Below the pieces are notes generated by a model, which saw nothing but the letters and a program-made list of their open reading frames with translations, searched no databases and was not told the origin of the DNA. 14,801 bases of DNA from CBDAKK01 sp965216965 (lineage in GTDB: Bacteria > Spirochaetota > Spirochaetia > WTKD01 > G963693115). Location: positions 1-14,801 of the forward strand of contig CBDCGX010000058.1 of the NCBI GenBank assembly GCA_965216965.1. The letters run 5' to 3'. The position numbers were made by a program, and so were the translations under genes. Below, one piece after another: positions 1 to 8,367 of this stretch. Numbering within the stretch: the first letter of the stretch is position 1; each line of letters starts with the position of its first letter.

Positions 1-165
1 AGACCCCCCCCGTCTCTGTTTCGCTATATATATGAATGGAGTAACACTCCTAGCGTAGGTATGAGAAGGGTTCGCTCGCTACGCTCGACTCACAGAAAAC
101 ATATGGGGTAGAGTCTGGTACGCTGTAGAATAATAAGGTAGCTACATATATGTAGTAGGGAAAAT

Positions 166-190
166 GCAAGAGCGGAGGCTTCGCCGCCTA
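166..190. repeat. GC-rich hairpin cluster, copy 1
   Basis: GCAAGAGCGG followed by AGGCTTCGCCGCCTA. The GGC-TTC-GCC core folds on itself. A second copy with the same GCAAGAG start and the same CTTCGCCGCCT end lies at 341-363, so this is a dispersed repeat and not a chance hairpin. Confidence 0.7.
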
Positions 191-245
191 ACTACCTAAT
201 GGTTGGTAGAGCGAACACAGATGACATATATATATCTACACAGTT

Positions 246-296
246 TCAACAAAGGAATAAAGCTACTGGTCGCCTGCATTCGCAGGCTCTTGTTGA
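246..296. other. Nested hairpin
   Basis: The outer arms TCAACAA (246-252) and TTGTTGA (290-296) pair perfectly over 7 bp. The inner arms GCCTGC (272-277) and GCAGGC (282-287) pair perfectly over 6 bp around the loop ATTC. No T-run follows, so it is not a classical terminator. It may be a structured RNA or a GC-cluster element. Confidence 0.55.
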
Positions 297-340
297 GCGG
301 AAGGAATGATGACTAACTGAGAACATATGGAAGATGTAGA

Positions 341-363
341 GCAAGAGGACGGCTTCGCCGCCT
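341..363. repeat. GC-rich hairpin cluster, copy 2
   Basis: GCAAGAGGACGG followed by CTTCGCCGCCT. With the next bases it folds as GAGG-(A bulge)-CGGC, loop TTC, GCCG-CCTC, which is eight base pairs with one bulge. It matches copy 1 at 166-190 at both ends but differs in the middle of the 5' arm. Confidence 0.7.
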
Positions 364-695
364 CACTTGATGGTCTCTGAAATGGTAGACTTGAACTGGT
401 AGATATATGCTACCTAAATATGAGACAACAAGACGAACAAACGATGAATGGTACTGGGACAACTTGCTCCTCCGTTTGTCGTCGCGGCGTTGTCAGGAAA
501 ACTGGAAGCCTTGATGCTTTCGAATATATCTTAAAACATATAAGGGAATGTATATGGGAATATATAAGGGTCGCAGGCAAGCTGCTCCCTCGCCTTGTAG
601 GAGAAAATGTAATGGTAGATGGAAACTCTACAACTAAGATAACATATGAATGGCATATGAAACGAAACTAAAATCATAATACGAAGGATGATAAG

Positions 696-926
696 ATGAC
701 ACAGGTAGAATTTAAACAAGAAATGAAAAAACTAAAGGCAGCTAAGAAAGAGTTGAAAGCAGAAAGAAAGAGAAGTAGAGAGCTAGAAGAAAAGGCGGAA
801 AATATCTTAGAAATGTTAAGATATGAAGAAATACTAAAAGAGAGAAGAGAAAAACTAGAACAAGAACTAAAGGAAAATAAAATAAAGGAAGCAGGAGAAG
901 AAATAAAAGGACAAGATGATGAATAA
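696..926 (+). CDS. Small coiled-coil protein, unknown function
   Basis: This is an intact 76-residue gene. AAGGA at 684-688 lies 7 nt before the ATG and supports the start. The product is almost entirely Lys, Glu, Arg and Leu in heptad-like spacing (for example KKLKAAKKELKAERKRSREL near residues 10-30 and KLEQELKENK near 53-62), so a long coiled coil is likely. There is no signal peptide or membrane segment. The 3' end overlaps the next gene, which suggests translational coupling. I do not recognise a family. Low-complexity charged helices give weak similarity to many proteins, so no function is assigned. Confidence 0.75.
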   Translation: MTQVEFKQEMKKLKAAKKELKAERKRSRELEEKAENILEMLRYEEILKERREKLEQELKENKIKEAGEEIKGQDDE

Positions 927-1412
927 GGAAAAATATGTATCAGAGTTAAAGATAATCACAGATCGAGAAAAAGACTGCATAAAAACTTTAGTAGCTAAGA
1001 AGCTAAAGAAGCATTCTGATTTAGATGAAGAAGCTGCAGAAAAACAAGTAATGGACAAGGTCTTAAGATACATTAATAAGATTATCAAAGACAAAATAAG
1101 CGTAAGAAGTTTACAACTCATATGGAATATTATTCTACATTTCAAGAGGAAGCAGATGAAACTAATATGGTAGAAATATGGGAGTCGCTGGTAACAAATT
1201 ATATGGCTAAGCAGAATGATAGAGTCATAGTAGATAAAGATGTAGAGAATAAGTTTAACAAAACTGTTATAACTTATGCAGATGAGTTGTTACGCCATTT
1301 TAACGAATATGGAATCGAAATGATATATCAAGAAAAACGATATAAGATATTAGGTAGAGCTAGATTATTTAGAGTAGCGATAACTGAAATCATAAATGCA
1401 AGCACAGAGTAA
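919..1412 (+). CDS. Unknown protein of about 165 residues, broken by one frame change
   Basis: AAAAGGA at 905-911 fits the ATG at 919 better than the ATG at 916; both overlap the end of the previous gene. The first frame gives MNKEKYVSELKIITDREKDC and runs to a stop at 1171-1173. Its last part after about 1105 (LQLIWNIILHFKRKQ) looks unlike the rest. The next frame is open from before the ATG at 1122 to 1412 and carries acidic, ordinary-looking sequence (STFQEEADETNMVEIWESL). One missing base around 1105-1120, next to a T-run, would join both into a single helical protein. Alternatively these are two overlapping genes, but the ATG at 1122 has no Shine-Dalgarno site. No family recognised. Confidence 0.6.
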
Positions 1413-1413
1413 A

Positions 1414-1465
1414 CGGACAAGCGTTGGGGAGACCTCCTCCTCCAGGGTCGTCGTCGGCTCCGAGG
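1414..1465. other. GC-rich cluster in the spacer
   Basis: A GC-rich, partly palindromic block (GGGGAGACCTCCTCCTCC then GTCGTCGTCGGCTCCGAGG) directly follows the stop of the preceding gene. It resembles the CTCC/GTCGTCG-rich blocks at 465-495 and 8380-8410 in composition. It is probably a non-coding structured element. No clear T-run follows. Confidence 0.45.
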
Positions 1466-1480
1466 ATAAATGGAGGGAAT

Positions 1481-1584
1481 GGTAGATGGAAATTCTACCA
1501 CTAAAAACTTATGAAAATAAGAACGGAATAACTGTAAATGAAAACTTTACAACTAAAAACTTAATAAGCTAAGAACGGAATAAC
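1481..1584 (+). repeat. 52-nt tandem repeat, two copies with compensated stems
   Basis: Copy 1 is 1481-1532 and copy 2 is 1533-1584, abutting without a gap. Each begins with a 6-bp stem and 7-nt loop: GGTAGA-TGGAAAT-TCTACC in copy 1 and TGTAAA-TGAAAAC-TTTACA in copy 2. Each continues with ACTAAAAACTTA, a 9-nt variable part, and ends in GAACGGAATAAC. The stem sequences differ but both pair fully, so changes on the two arms compensate each other. That points to selection on RNA (or DNA) structure. A diverged third hairpin, GTAGA-TGGAAAC-TCTAC, lies at 615-631. The position just before the gene at 1671 would suit a 5' UTR regulatory RNA. Confidence 0.75.
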
Positions 1585-1612
1585 GATTATGTAAGCAAAG
1601 AGTTTAGGGCAT

Positions 1613-1628
1613 CTACATACAAATGTAG
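1613..1628. other. Small hairpin upstream of gene at 1671
   Basis: CTACAT (1613-1618), loop ACAA, ATGTAG (1623-1628): a perfect 6-bp stem. The same half-site forms palindromes at 142-155 and at 2027-2038. Function unknown; it could be an operator or part of the leader that begins with the 52-nt repeats. Confidence 0.4.
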
Positions 1629-1670
1629 TTAAGTCCTTATGACATTTTAATAAAACAAAAGGAAAACAAG

Positions 1671-1853
1671 ATGGCAAGAACACGAGAGAGTATGGCAAGA
1701 AAACTAAAGTACGGAGTAGTCTCACCTAGAATATTCAACTACAAGGATAATGGAGGGTTGGGAGAAACAAGTACAACATTAATATCATTATTAGATTCAA
1801 CTAATGCGATATTTGAAGAAGAGTTGGTACGCCGACGAAAAATAAAAACATAA
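1671..1853 (+). CDS. Small basic protein of 60 residues, unknown
   Basis: Intact ORF with AAAAGGAAAA a few bases before the ATG. The N-terminus is strongly basic (MARTRESMARKLKYGVV), followed by a neutral stretch (SLLDSTNAIFEEE) and a basic C-terminus (RRRKIKT). The stop TAA overlaps the Shine-Dalgarno site of the next gene, so the two are probably co-transcribed. No membrane segment or known motif. A DNA- or RNA-binding role is possible from charge alone, but there is no direct evidence. Confidence 0.6.
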   Translation: MARTRESMARKLKYGVVSPRIFNYKDNGGLGETSTTLISLLDSTNAIFEEELVRRRKIKT

Positions 1854-1862
1854 AGGAACAAG

Positions 1863-2463
1863 ATGGGAAGAGTAAAGAAAAACCGTAAGAATTATCTAAA
1901 ATGGAGAAGTCATTTTAGATGATAAGATAAAGGCATATGCAGATGAGTTAAAAGAGAAGGGAACCATTAGAGAGTTCCTGCTCAAGGTAGATGAAGCGGT
2001 TCATCAACAAATCGATAATAACATACCTACATATGTAGATAAGGGGTCATTAAAAATGACTTTAATGCTTTTAGATGATGAAGACTTCGGTTATGAAGAA
2101 CCAACATCATATAAACATTTTATAATCGCTAATTATGTATCGCATATATCTGAGCGAAGAGGAATGTTAAATGAAGTTAACGAAAGAAGATATGCTGCTT
2201 ATATCGAAAAATGGCTGTATGTTATAATGAATTCATTAGATAAGGACTTAGATTATGACAACAAATTAAACAAGCCTAGCCTAGATGAACTGGTAGATAT
2301 AATCATATTTAAAGATGCATTAGATGCTCTGATCTCTGTAAACTACATAACTGTAGAGAAGCGAAAACAAGGTACTGTAAAGTTTAAAGCATATAAAGAT
2401 TATAAATCTAGAGGGCAACAAAACGATATGCATATGATTTTAAAGAACCTGCTGAAGATTTAG
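1863..2463 (+). CDS. Unknown acidic protein of about 200 residues, one frame change near its start
   Basis: The ATG at 1863 follows AAAGGA at 1852-1857 and reads MGRVKKNRKNYL. Around 1897-1912, at the run AAAA, the signal moves to the next frame, which continues without a stop to 2463 (ILDDKIKAYADELKEKG, then MTLMLLDDEDFGYEEPTS). Removing one A joins the two parts. An ATG at 2056 lies inside the long frame but has no good Shine-Dalgarno site and would discard about 48 codons that look coding. The product is mostly helical and acidic, with no recognised domain. A terminator-like hairpin follows at 2501-2550, so this may be the last gene of its transcript. Confidence 0.65.
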
Positions 2464-2500
2464 GATTTCAAAATAATCGGCTGATGAATGGAGACATAAG

Positions 2501-2550
2501 TATGCAAAACGCGTAAAACCTCACAAGGTTCGGTTTCACGGTTTTGCATA
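2501..2550 (+). terminator. Strong hairpin, probable terminator
   Basis: TATGCAAAAC (2501-2510) pairs perfectly with GTTTTGCATA (2541-2550). Inside, GTAAAACC and GGTTTCAC pair at 7 of 8 positions, with an alternative inner stem AACCT/AGGTT. It sits about 40 nt after the stop of the upstream gene and before the RNA polymerase gene. The following bases (TTAACGACTCTTG) contain no long T-run, so it may act as a processing site or attenuator as well. Confidence 0.6.
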
Positions 2551-2649
2551 TTAACGACTCTTGTCAAAATGATCGAAAGGATTAAATAAAAGATAACTAA
2601 GAGAGTAATATATGCTAAATAAAGAAATATTTAAGGAGGGTAAAAAAAA

Positions 2650-4928
2650 ATGGTTATGAATTATGAATATAATCAGGAAGGATAAAGACAAGAGGAAGGG
2701 TAGTAGAAGACACTAATACCTAGACTAGCGGATAAGAGCTTTAGGATTACCTCAGATGGTAAGAGAAGTTTTTAAGACTGAAATAAATGGAGCAGTAGAA
2801 AATGCTGATGCAGACTTAGCTGATATAATAACATTTACGATGGTAAAATTATTAGCTAATGGAATATATCTAGAGGAAGGGGCATAACGACTAATAAAAT
2901 AATAAATCGAATAATGAGAGAGTCATTAAGATTTATAAATGTAGGAGAAAAGGTTAATGAGAGTATGCTGCTGTCGGACATATTACATTCGCTAAGGATG
3001 GATAGCAGAACGATAAAGGATTATATATCTGTAAAGAAGTAAGATAAATAAGGAGAACCAAGGAAAAATACTTCGCAGTATCGGCTTCTAGGGAATATAT
3101 AATGATTATGAATGGAATAGCAGAAATACATCGAAGCAGTTATGGAACGACCGAGTTACCTACGGTTTATGATGAAGACGGAATCGCTTATAAAGATGGT
3201 TTACATCTACATTATAAAAAATCAGATGTTTTTCAGAGGGAAATAATCGAAACTGGAACATTAAAGGTAAAAGACCTTAGTAAGACCATAAAAGGTTTTT
3301 CGATGGAAAATGCTTATCAGAGTAAACCTGTAAAACCAGATAAAGCAGTCATTAGAGTTGTTGATATTAGCTAATAATAAAGAATTTAAGCCGATAAGAA
3401 ATGCAGATAAATTAGCTAGGGTAATCGCAGCTAAAGATCCGATAAAATATACTAGATTAGCAGAAACGATAAAGATGATGTCAGAAACTAATACATTTTT
3501 CGCTTGGGGTTATGATAATCGAGGAAGGCTGTACACTAAAGGGGGAGAAGTAGCACCACAGAGAGACAAGATAATATCGTTATTAGTTACGCCTAAAGAG
3601 AGTTATGAGCGACTAGAGTTAAGTAGGTCAGAGACAAAAACGAATGGAGAAGGAAATCTTAGCATCACTAGGAGAGTTAGTTCAGGACTCTAAACATTCG
3701 ATGAAGGAACGAGTAAAAATCGGAGAAGCATTTTATCAATAAGCATAACGATAAAAATATAACCGAAGAATGTAATCAGATATGTAGAGGAAGAACATAA
3801 TGGAAGCTTTAAATATATCGCTCAAGTTAAGGAACTAATGGTATCATTACGCCAGATTTAAAGAGTTTAACACTTATCGAAATACACTAATACATTTAGA
3901 TGCTTCGAATCAAGGAGTCCAACTAGTAGGAGCGATAACTGGGAAATTTAGATATGATGGCTAAGGGAAATATATATACTGATGAATTTCAGGACGCATA
4001 TGAAATCTTGGCTAATGATATGAATGACTGCGTAAAACCAGAGTACCGAGAATTTGATCGTAACATTATGAAGAAACCATTAATGACGATGATATATGGA
4101 CAAAGATTTTCTTTTAGTCAAATATTCGAAGTTTTGTTAGAAAATAAAGAAAAATATCCTAATTTGTATAAAGCTTACGAACTAGCAAAAGAAGTTGAAT
4201 CAGTTGCAGCATATATGTTAGGTATAATAATCAAAAATGATCTAAAATTCAAAATCAGAATCGATGAAGAAGGTAATGAAATAAAGGAGAAGAAAAAAAG
4301 TATCGAAATTTGGACTGATATACTAAAGATACATTTCAAAGCGTTAGTAGGTTTCAACGAGGTTATATTATTTTGTACTCAAGATGATTATTATGCTAGA
4401 TTACATCAGGTAACACATCGGGATGGAGTTACGGCTCATTCAGTTTCTAGATCTTATGGAGACAAAAATGTAGAGGTAAAAGTCTGGAATCGAACTAAAT
4501 CAGGATATCTAGATGATGTATATTCCTTCCAGGGTTATGAATTTGATTACTCAGAAGGAGGAGCAAGGCAGAGTCTAAATGCGGTAGCTAATTTCGTACA
4601 TTCAACTGACGCTTGGATTATGCGAGAAATGGTAAGAACGGGGTTGGTACACTGGATGCAACACGATTCATTTGGAATATTTGCTCATAATGCAAAGGAG
4701 GTAAGAGCTAAGTATATCGAACTGTTGCTAACAACTGGAACTAAGGATTTTTATGACAAACAACTACTACCATTTTTGTTAGCAGAGAAGGAATATGAGG
4801 TTAAGACTAATATTACAAATATGATAAAATCAAATAAATCATATTTGAATACTTTAAGTACAAATTCGAAGGGGTTTAAAAAATTAGTAAAGGAAGTACA
4901 AAACAAGAGTAAAGACGCATTAGGGTAA
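2650..4928 (+). CDS. Single-subunit (T7-type) DNA-directed RNA polymerase, broken by many frame changes
   Basis: The product transcribes phage genes without host sigma factor. AAGGAGG at 2633-2639 gives a well-spaced start at ATG 2650. The order of parts matches T7 RNA polymerase. There is N-terminal helical sequence (RALGLPQMVREVF from 2735; ITFTMVKLLANGIYLEEG near 2830-2880). A palm entry motif WGYDNRGRLY (3508-3537) matches T7 DWRGRVY. Motif A LIHLDASNQGVQL (3887-3925) has its catalytic Asp codon at 3899. In the intact stretch 3954-4928, motif B RNIMKKPLMTMIYG aligns with T7 R627, K631, Y639 and G640, and NFVHSTDA aligns with the T7 NFVHSQDG region. Motif C HDSFG follows, with the second catalytic Asp at residue 238 of this stretch. 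Corrected length is about 750 residues, somewhat shorter than T7 (883). About ten single-base changes split the gene, most of them before 3954. As it stands the sequence could not make full-length enzyme without frameshifting. Confidence 0.92.
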
Positions 4929-4976
4929 TTCCTGATGCCTCTTAAAAATTAAAATTAAAAAATAAAGGAGATGAAA

Positions 4977-5350
4977 ATGAGAGAGAAAAGAGTAAATATA
5001 AAAAATTTCAGTATATCTGAAACAAAAACGGAGTTAGATGCGATATCATATATCGAATCAGGTTATATGGAGGAATATGAAAAACTAGATCAGCTAAATA
5101 TGTTAGGCATAAATGATTTTATCGTACATACATTAACTGATAAAGAAGAGAAGGCGTTGAGAGACCTAGGAGTAGATGCAGAAGATAAAGAATGGCTACT
5201 GATCGACAAGCAGTCATTAAGTTAACTTAGGACTAATGAACCAGTCAGAGTTCCTAGGGAGAAGGAGCTTATACCGAAATAAGATTAAGAGGGAAGAAAC
5301 TTTTAAGAAAACTAAAGAAGGCGACTAAGAGAAGCGACGAAAGAAAATGA
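4977..5350 (+). CDS. Small charged protein of unknown function, frame changes near C-terminus
   Basis: AAAGGAG at 4964-4970 directly abuts an ATG at 4971, so the second ATG at 4977 (6-nt spacer) is the better start. The first frame reads MREKRVNIKNFSISETKTEL and continues with acidic helical sequence to a stop at 5223-5225. One extra base near 5217-5222 moves the signal to VNLGLMNQSEFLGRRSLYRN, and another near 5297-5303 to a very basic tail LLRKLKKATKRSDERK ending at 5350. The corrected product is about 122 residues, acidic first and basic last. It lies between the RNA polymerase and the helicase, and its stop overlaps the helicase start (ATGA at 5347-5350). No family recognised. Confidence 0.6.
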
Positions 5351-6553
5351 AAAAAAATAAGACAGCTAAGATTTCGTATTAAGAGGTAGATACGATCTTA
5401 TGTCGATATTAGATGAGGGAACTAGGATGAGTAGAAAAAGGGCATTTAGAAGATGAACTTTTCTAACTAAAAATGCAGAACGAGTATTAGAGGACGGAGG
5501 AATATATGCTAATGCAGAAAATATTCTTATTTGCATTTCTAGCTCATATCGTATCATTATATGATATCGAATTAGATGATGGAGGTTTCGAAAACATAAA
5601 AATAAATGCTGGAGTAGCTGCTTTCTCAGGTTCAGGTACGGGAAAAACCATTCATAAGGATAATTTTTCTAATCTTTTTAAGGGAATAAATGAGAAGATC
5701 GTTAGAAGTAGATTAGATTTATCTCCGCAAGAACCATTAGATGATGTATTCAAGTTGGTAGTAGGATCTCCGTCGATGGCAGATACGGCAGGGGGACTAG
5801 GTAAGAGCATTACCGATATGAATAAAATGGTAGATCGACTAAATCCAGACAAGGGAATAAGATTCGGCATATTATTTATGTATGATGAGTTCTTGGGGAA
5901 ATATGCTCATACGATGACTGATAATGCTAAAGGCTTGTCAGACATATTAGAGGTTATCGAGAACTCTAAAATATCTAATAAGTTATATGTAGGAGCGGAG
6001 CAAGCGAGTAGAGACATATCTCAGAATGCAGTATCGTTGATTATCGCTTCAGCCCCAGAACTACTTAATACTGATGAAGAAGCTTTGAATAACATAAGAA
6101 GCGGTTTTCATTCCATATTAGCAAGAAGGATTACATTCGCATATACATCAGAGCGAGAGAGTCTGTTGATCAAAAAACAAATATGAATGTAAGCATAACT
6201 ACGGAAGAGAAAGCTAAGAAGACGATGAAAAACTAAAGAGAGAACTTCGAGAAGTTAAGAGTAGCAGGTAGACAAGATTACGACCTTTCATTTAGATAAC
6301 GGAACTAAAATAATGACGATGTCAGATAGATGGTAAAGAAGCTTATGCTAAGATGGAAATCGCTACTAAGAAGGGATTTTAATAAGGCAAGCAAATGGCG
6401 GAAGGGATGACCCTAAAGGGTAAAATATTATCGCATCGAAGTTTAGCCGTAAAGAAGATGGCTACGGTATTAGCATTTTACCGTAAATCTACGATCGTAG
6501 AAGCTGAAGATATATCAGAAGCCTTTAAAGTTATAAAGAAGAAGAGAATCTGA
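5347..6553 (+). CDS. P-loop helicase of the DUF3987 type, broken by frame changes
   Basis: Probable replicative helicase. The start ATG 5347 overlaps the previous stop as ATGA (translational coupling); an ATG at 5506 after GGAGG is an alternative. The intact stretch 5506-6186 carries Walker A SGSGTGKT at residues 41-48, GSPSMADTAGG at 87-97, Walker B GILFMYDEF with Asp-Glu at 127-128, a sensor-like SLIIASAPELL at 177-187 and a possible arginine finger in ILARRITFAY near 207-208. This order matches DUF3987/primase-helicase proteins. Downstream, in other frames, follow MNVSITTEEKAKK (6183 on), VDKITTFHLDNGTKIMTM (6268 on) and GKILSHRSLAVKKMATVLAF near 6420-6480, the usual C-terminal helical bundle. 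Changes lie near 5372, 5515, 6170, 6230, 6260 and 6328; two in-frame TAA codons occur near 6380, and one TGA inside the N-terminal part near 5454. Only one extra base near 6545 separates it from the primase frame. Confidence 0.82.
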
Positions 6554-6581
6554 TGCCTTCGGTTTTCATAAATTATTAGGA

Positions 6582-8319
6582 ATGTCTAATACCGAGAGAC
6601 TGTTAGAGTTCGTTCAGGAAAAAATGATTTCGATGGAGATATATTCTTATACCGTCAAGGATAAAGATTTCGAAAAAATTATGGGAACTGAACCTACTAC
6701 GGGGAAGAAGGAAAATGTTATAAAAATGATATCTGACAGTTACTCTAGCCATATGTTATTCATCGATACCGATACTAAAAACTTGACATTTAGACGAGCT
6801 CAAGATGATAAACCATATTTTGTAACGATAAAGGGAATATGCGAAGTAACTAATGGAGTATTACATAATCGCATTTACAAGAAAGTAAAGAGTCTAGCAG
6901 ATAAAAACGACAAAGGTAAGACTGTAAAGAGGAGTAAAATATTATTAGAAAAAGATGATTTTAATGATAACTTTACAAGTCAAGTTGAAGCATTATATGT
7001 AACTTACAAAAATAAAGAAGGAGTTGAAAAACTAGTCAAAGAAATAAAAAATCCATATGCATATGGTACAAGATTAACTCCAGTAAAAGTTTCAGAAGAT
7101 GATCTGTTACGCTTATCTGTATCATCATTATATTTTACTAACGAAAGATTATATTCCGAGATAAAGGAAGGCGAAGAAGATTTCGAAGGTAGAACAACTG
7201 GGTTTAACCAACTAAAGGAAAATGATCGAAGAATGTCATTCTTAGCTTTAGATGTAGATAATACTAAAACGAGTATATCTGATCGACATAAAACGATACC
7301 TTTTAATCATTCGATCGCTACTACAAGTAAGGCTGATAATCTTTATAAATATCGAATAATAATTCCGTTAAATAAACCTACCGCAGTTAAAGATGATGTA
7401 GAGTATAAAGGAATTATGAAAATATTAGAAGTTGAGATGGGAATGATTTATGGAGAAATCGATAAAAATGCGTTACTTAGAACGCAGGTAATCGGTTATC
7501 CTAAGTCTGCAGAAAAATTACTCTAGAGCAGAGAGAATCTAGGATATTTAGATTTAGATAAAATAATCGAGAAAGTTCCAGAGACAAGATGACTGAAGAT
7601 ATAAATAAGAAAACTAGACTACTAAACGTTAGAGGGCTTCAAAGACAAGAAGACAAGAAGGAGTTAATGGGAAAACTAGAACGAAATGTAACTGAATATA
7701 TGGACATGAATATGCCATCGGAATTAAGAGGAAGAATAAGAAGGGAGAGTTAGGAAAAGATCGTAAGTAAATTCCTAACTCCCAGATAAAGACTTTAAAT
7801 ATTCTGAAAAATATAAGAAGAAGATCAGACGAATATAAGAGGTTTTATGAAAGGCTGCTAGAACATTAAATGGGAAGGATGTAGATTATTTGTTCCACTG
7901 ATGACGGATGGACATTAGGCTTTCTTATATGCTAAAGGTTATCGTTCTGAAATATTTAAGAAACCTGTATTAGCGGCGATCGAATAGAGGTTACAACCGA
8001 GAGGAAATCGAAAACATATTAATGCCGATTATAAATATGAAAACGATGGATATTCCAGGATTATATGACTGGTTAGATCTAAATAATGAGGCAAGCGAAG
8101 AAGAATGCCAGAGAGTTATAAGACGAAGGATCTTAGATATTCATAAAGAGAAGAGTCGTACAAGTTAAGTTTATGTAGAAGAATCGAGCGATTTCAACTG
8201 ATCTAGATATAACCTTACCATTCTACTCAAGCTGATTTAGATTTTATGGAGTTATATCCTGTAGATGTTCAATAGATGTAATGTTAGATAAAATTCCTAG
8301 ATTATCTCCTTATAAATAA
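6582..8319 (+). CDS. AEP-type DNA primase with PriCT-like C-terminal domain, second half broken
   Basis: Likely makes primers for genome replication. The first 314 codons (6582-7526) are intact. Residues 1-200 are unassigned. The catalytic hDhD signature is FLALDVDN at 220-227 (Asp 224 and 226), followed by SIATTSK (244-250), the typical KYRIIIPLNKP (256-266) and GEIDKNALLRTQVIGYP (291-307), as in archaeo-eukaryotic primases of phages and plasmids. After a TAG at 7524 the same frame continues (SRENLGYLDLDKIIEKV). Later pieces in other frames include MTEDINKKTRLLNVRG (7589 on), KAARTLNGKDVDYLF (about 7850-7894) and GYNREEIENILMPI (7993 on), typical of the PriCT helical domain. The end at 8319 is approximate. 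ATG 6582 has no clear Shine-Dalgarno site, and ESDAFGFHKLLG is open in the same frame upstream (6546 on), so fusion to the helicase is possible. Confidence 0.75.
7743..7783 (+). other. Hairpin inside the primase gene
   Basis: GGGAG-AG-AGTTAGGAA type 5' arm (7743-7756) pairs with TTCCTAACTCCC (7772-7783), 12 bp with a two-base bulge. Protein signal continues on both sides (GELGKDRK before, DKDFKYSEKYKKK after), so it appears to lie within coding sequence, though stop codons occur here in every frame as written. It could be a transcription or translation pause site, or mark a gene boundary that I have merged. Confidence 0.45.
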
Positions 8320-8367
8320 AATATTAAGGGGGAAAACAAGGGGAATAATCATATGCTCATGGCATTA

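Larger units (their letters stand above)
1..695. other. Non-coding leader with GC-rich hairpin clusters
   Basis: No reading frame here looks like a real gene. The region holds short GC-rich palindromes in AT-rich sequence, copies of a GCAAGAG...CTTCGCCGCCT cluster (166-190 and 341-363), a nested hairpin at 246-296, a perfect palindrome CTACATATATGTAG at 142-155, and more GC-rich sequence at 455-500 and 565-605. The window opens with AGAC, seven C and GTCT (1-15), a small potential hairpin. An 83-codon ORF at 420-671 runs straight through the GC clusters and its composition (several Cys, no Shine-Dalgarno site) does not resemble the other genes. Confidence 0.7.

Noticed and set aside
420..671. 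83-codon + strand ORF
   Set aside because: It runs through GC-rich hairpin clusters, lacks a Shine-Dalgarno site and has composition unlike the real genes (many Cys, Gly and Thr).
3360..3955. Programmed +1 frameshifting at a fixed codon, as in Euplotes or Perkinsus
   Set aside because: I compared the shift sites and found no common codon or stop context; some shifts clearly occur before any stop is reached, and other genes have shifts of the opposite sign.
2650..4928. Mitochondrial linear plasmid origin, suggested by the single-subunit polymerase and GC clusters
   Set aside because: Good Shine-Dalgarno sites, tight gene overlaps and an AEP primase plus DUF3987-type helicase fit a bacterial phage better, and no B-family DNA polymerase was seen. 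Not strictly excluded.
7524..7526. TAG or TGA read as an amino acid (alternative genetic code)
   Set aside because: The frame continues after TAG at 7524 and after a TGA near 5454, but most breaks involve TAA or a frame change, TGG is used normally for Trp, and TGA and TAG end other genes. Recoding would not repair the proteins.
2650..8319. Physarum-type insertional RNA editing
   Set aside because: That would require mainly missing bases (C insertion) every few dozen bases; here most changes are extra bases and some genes are clean for 1 kb.
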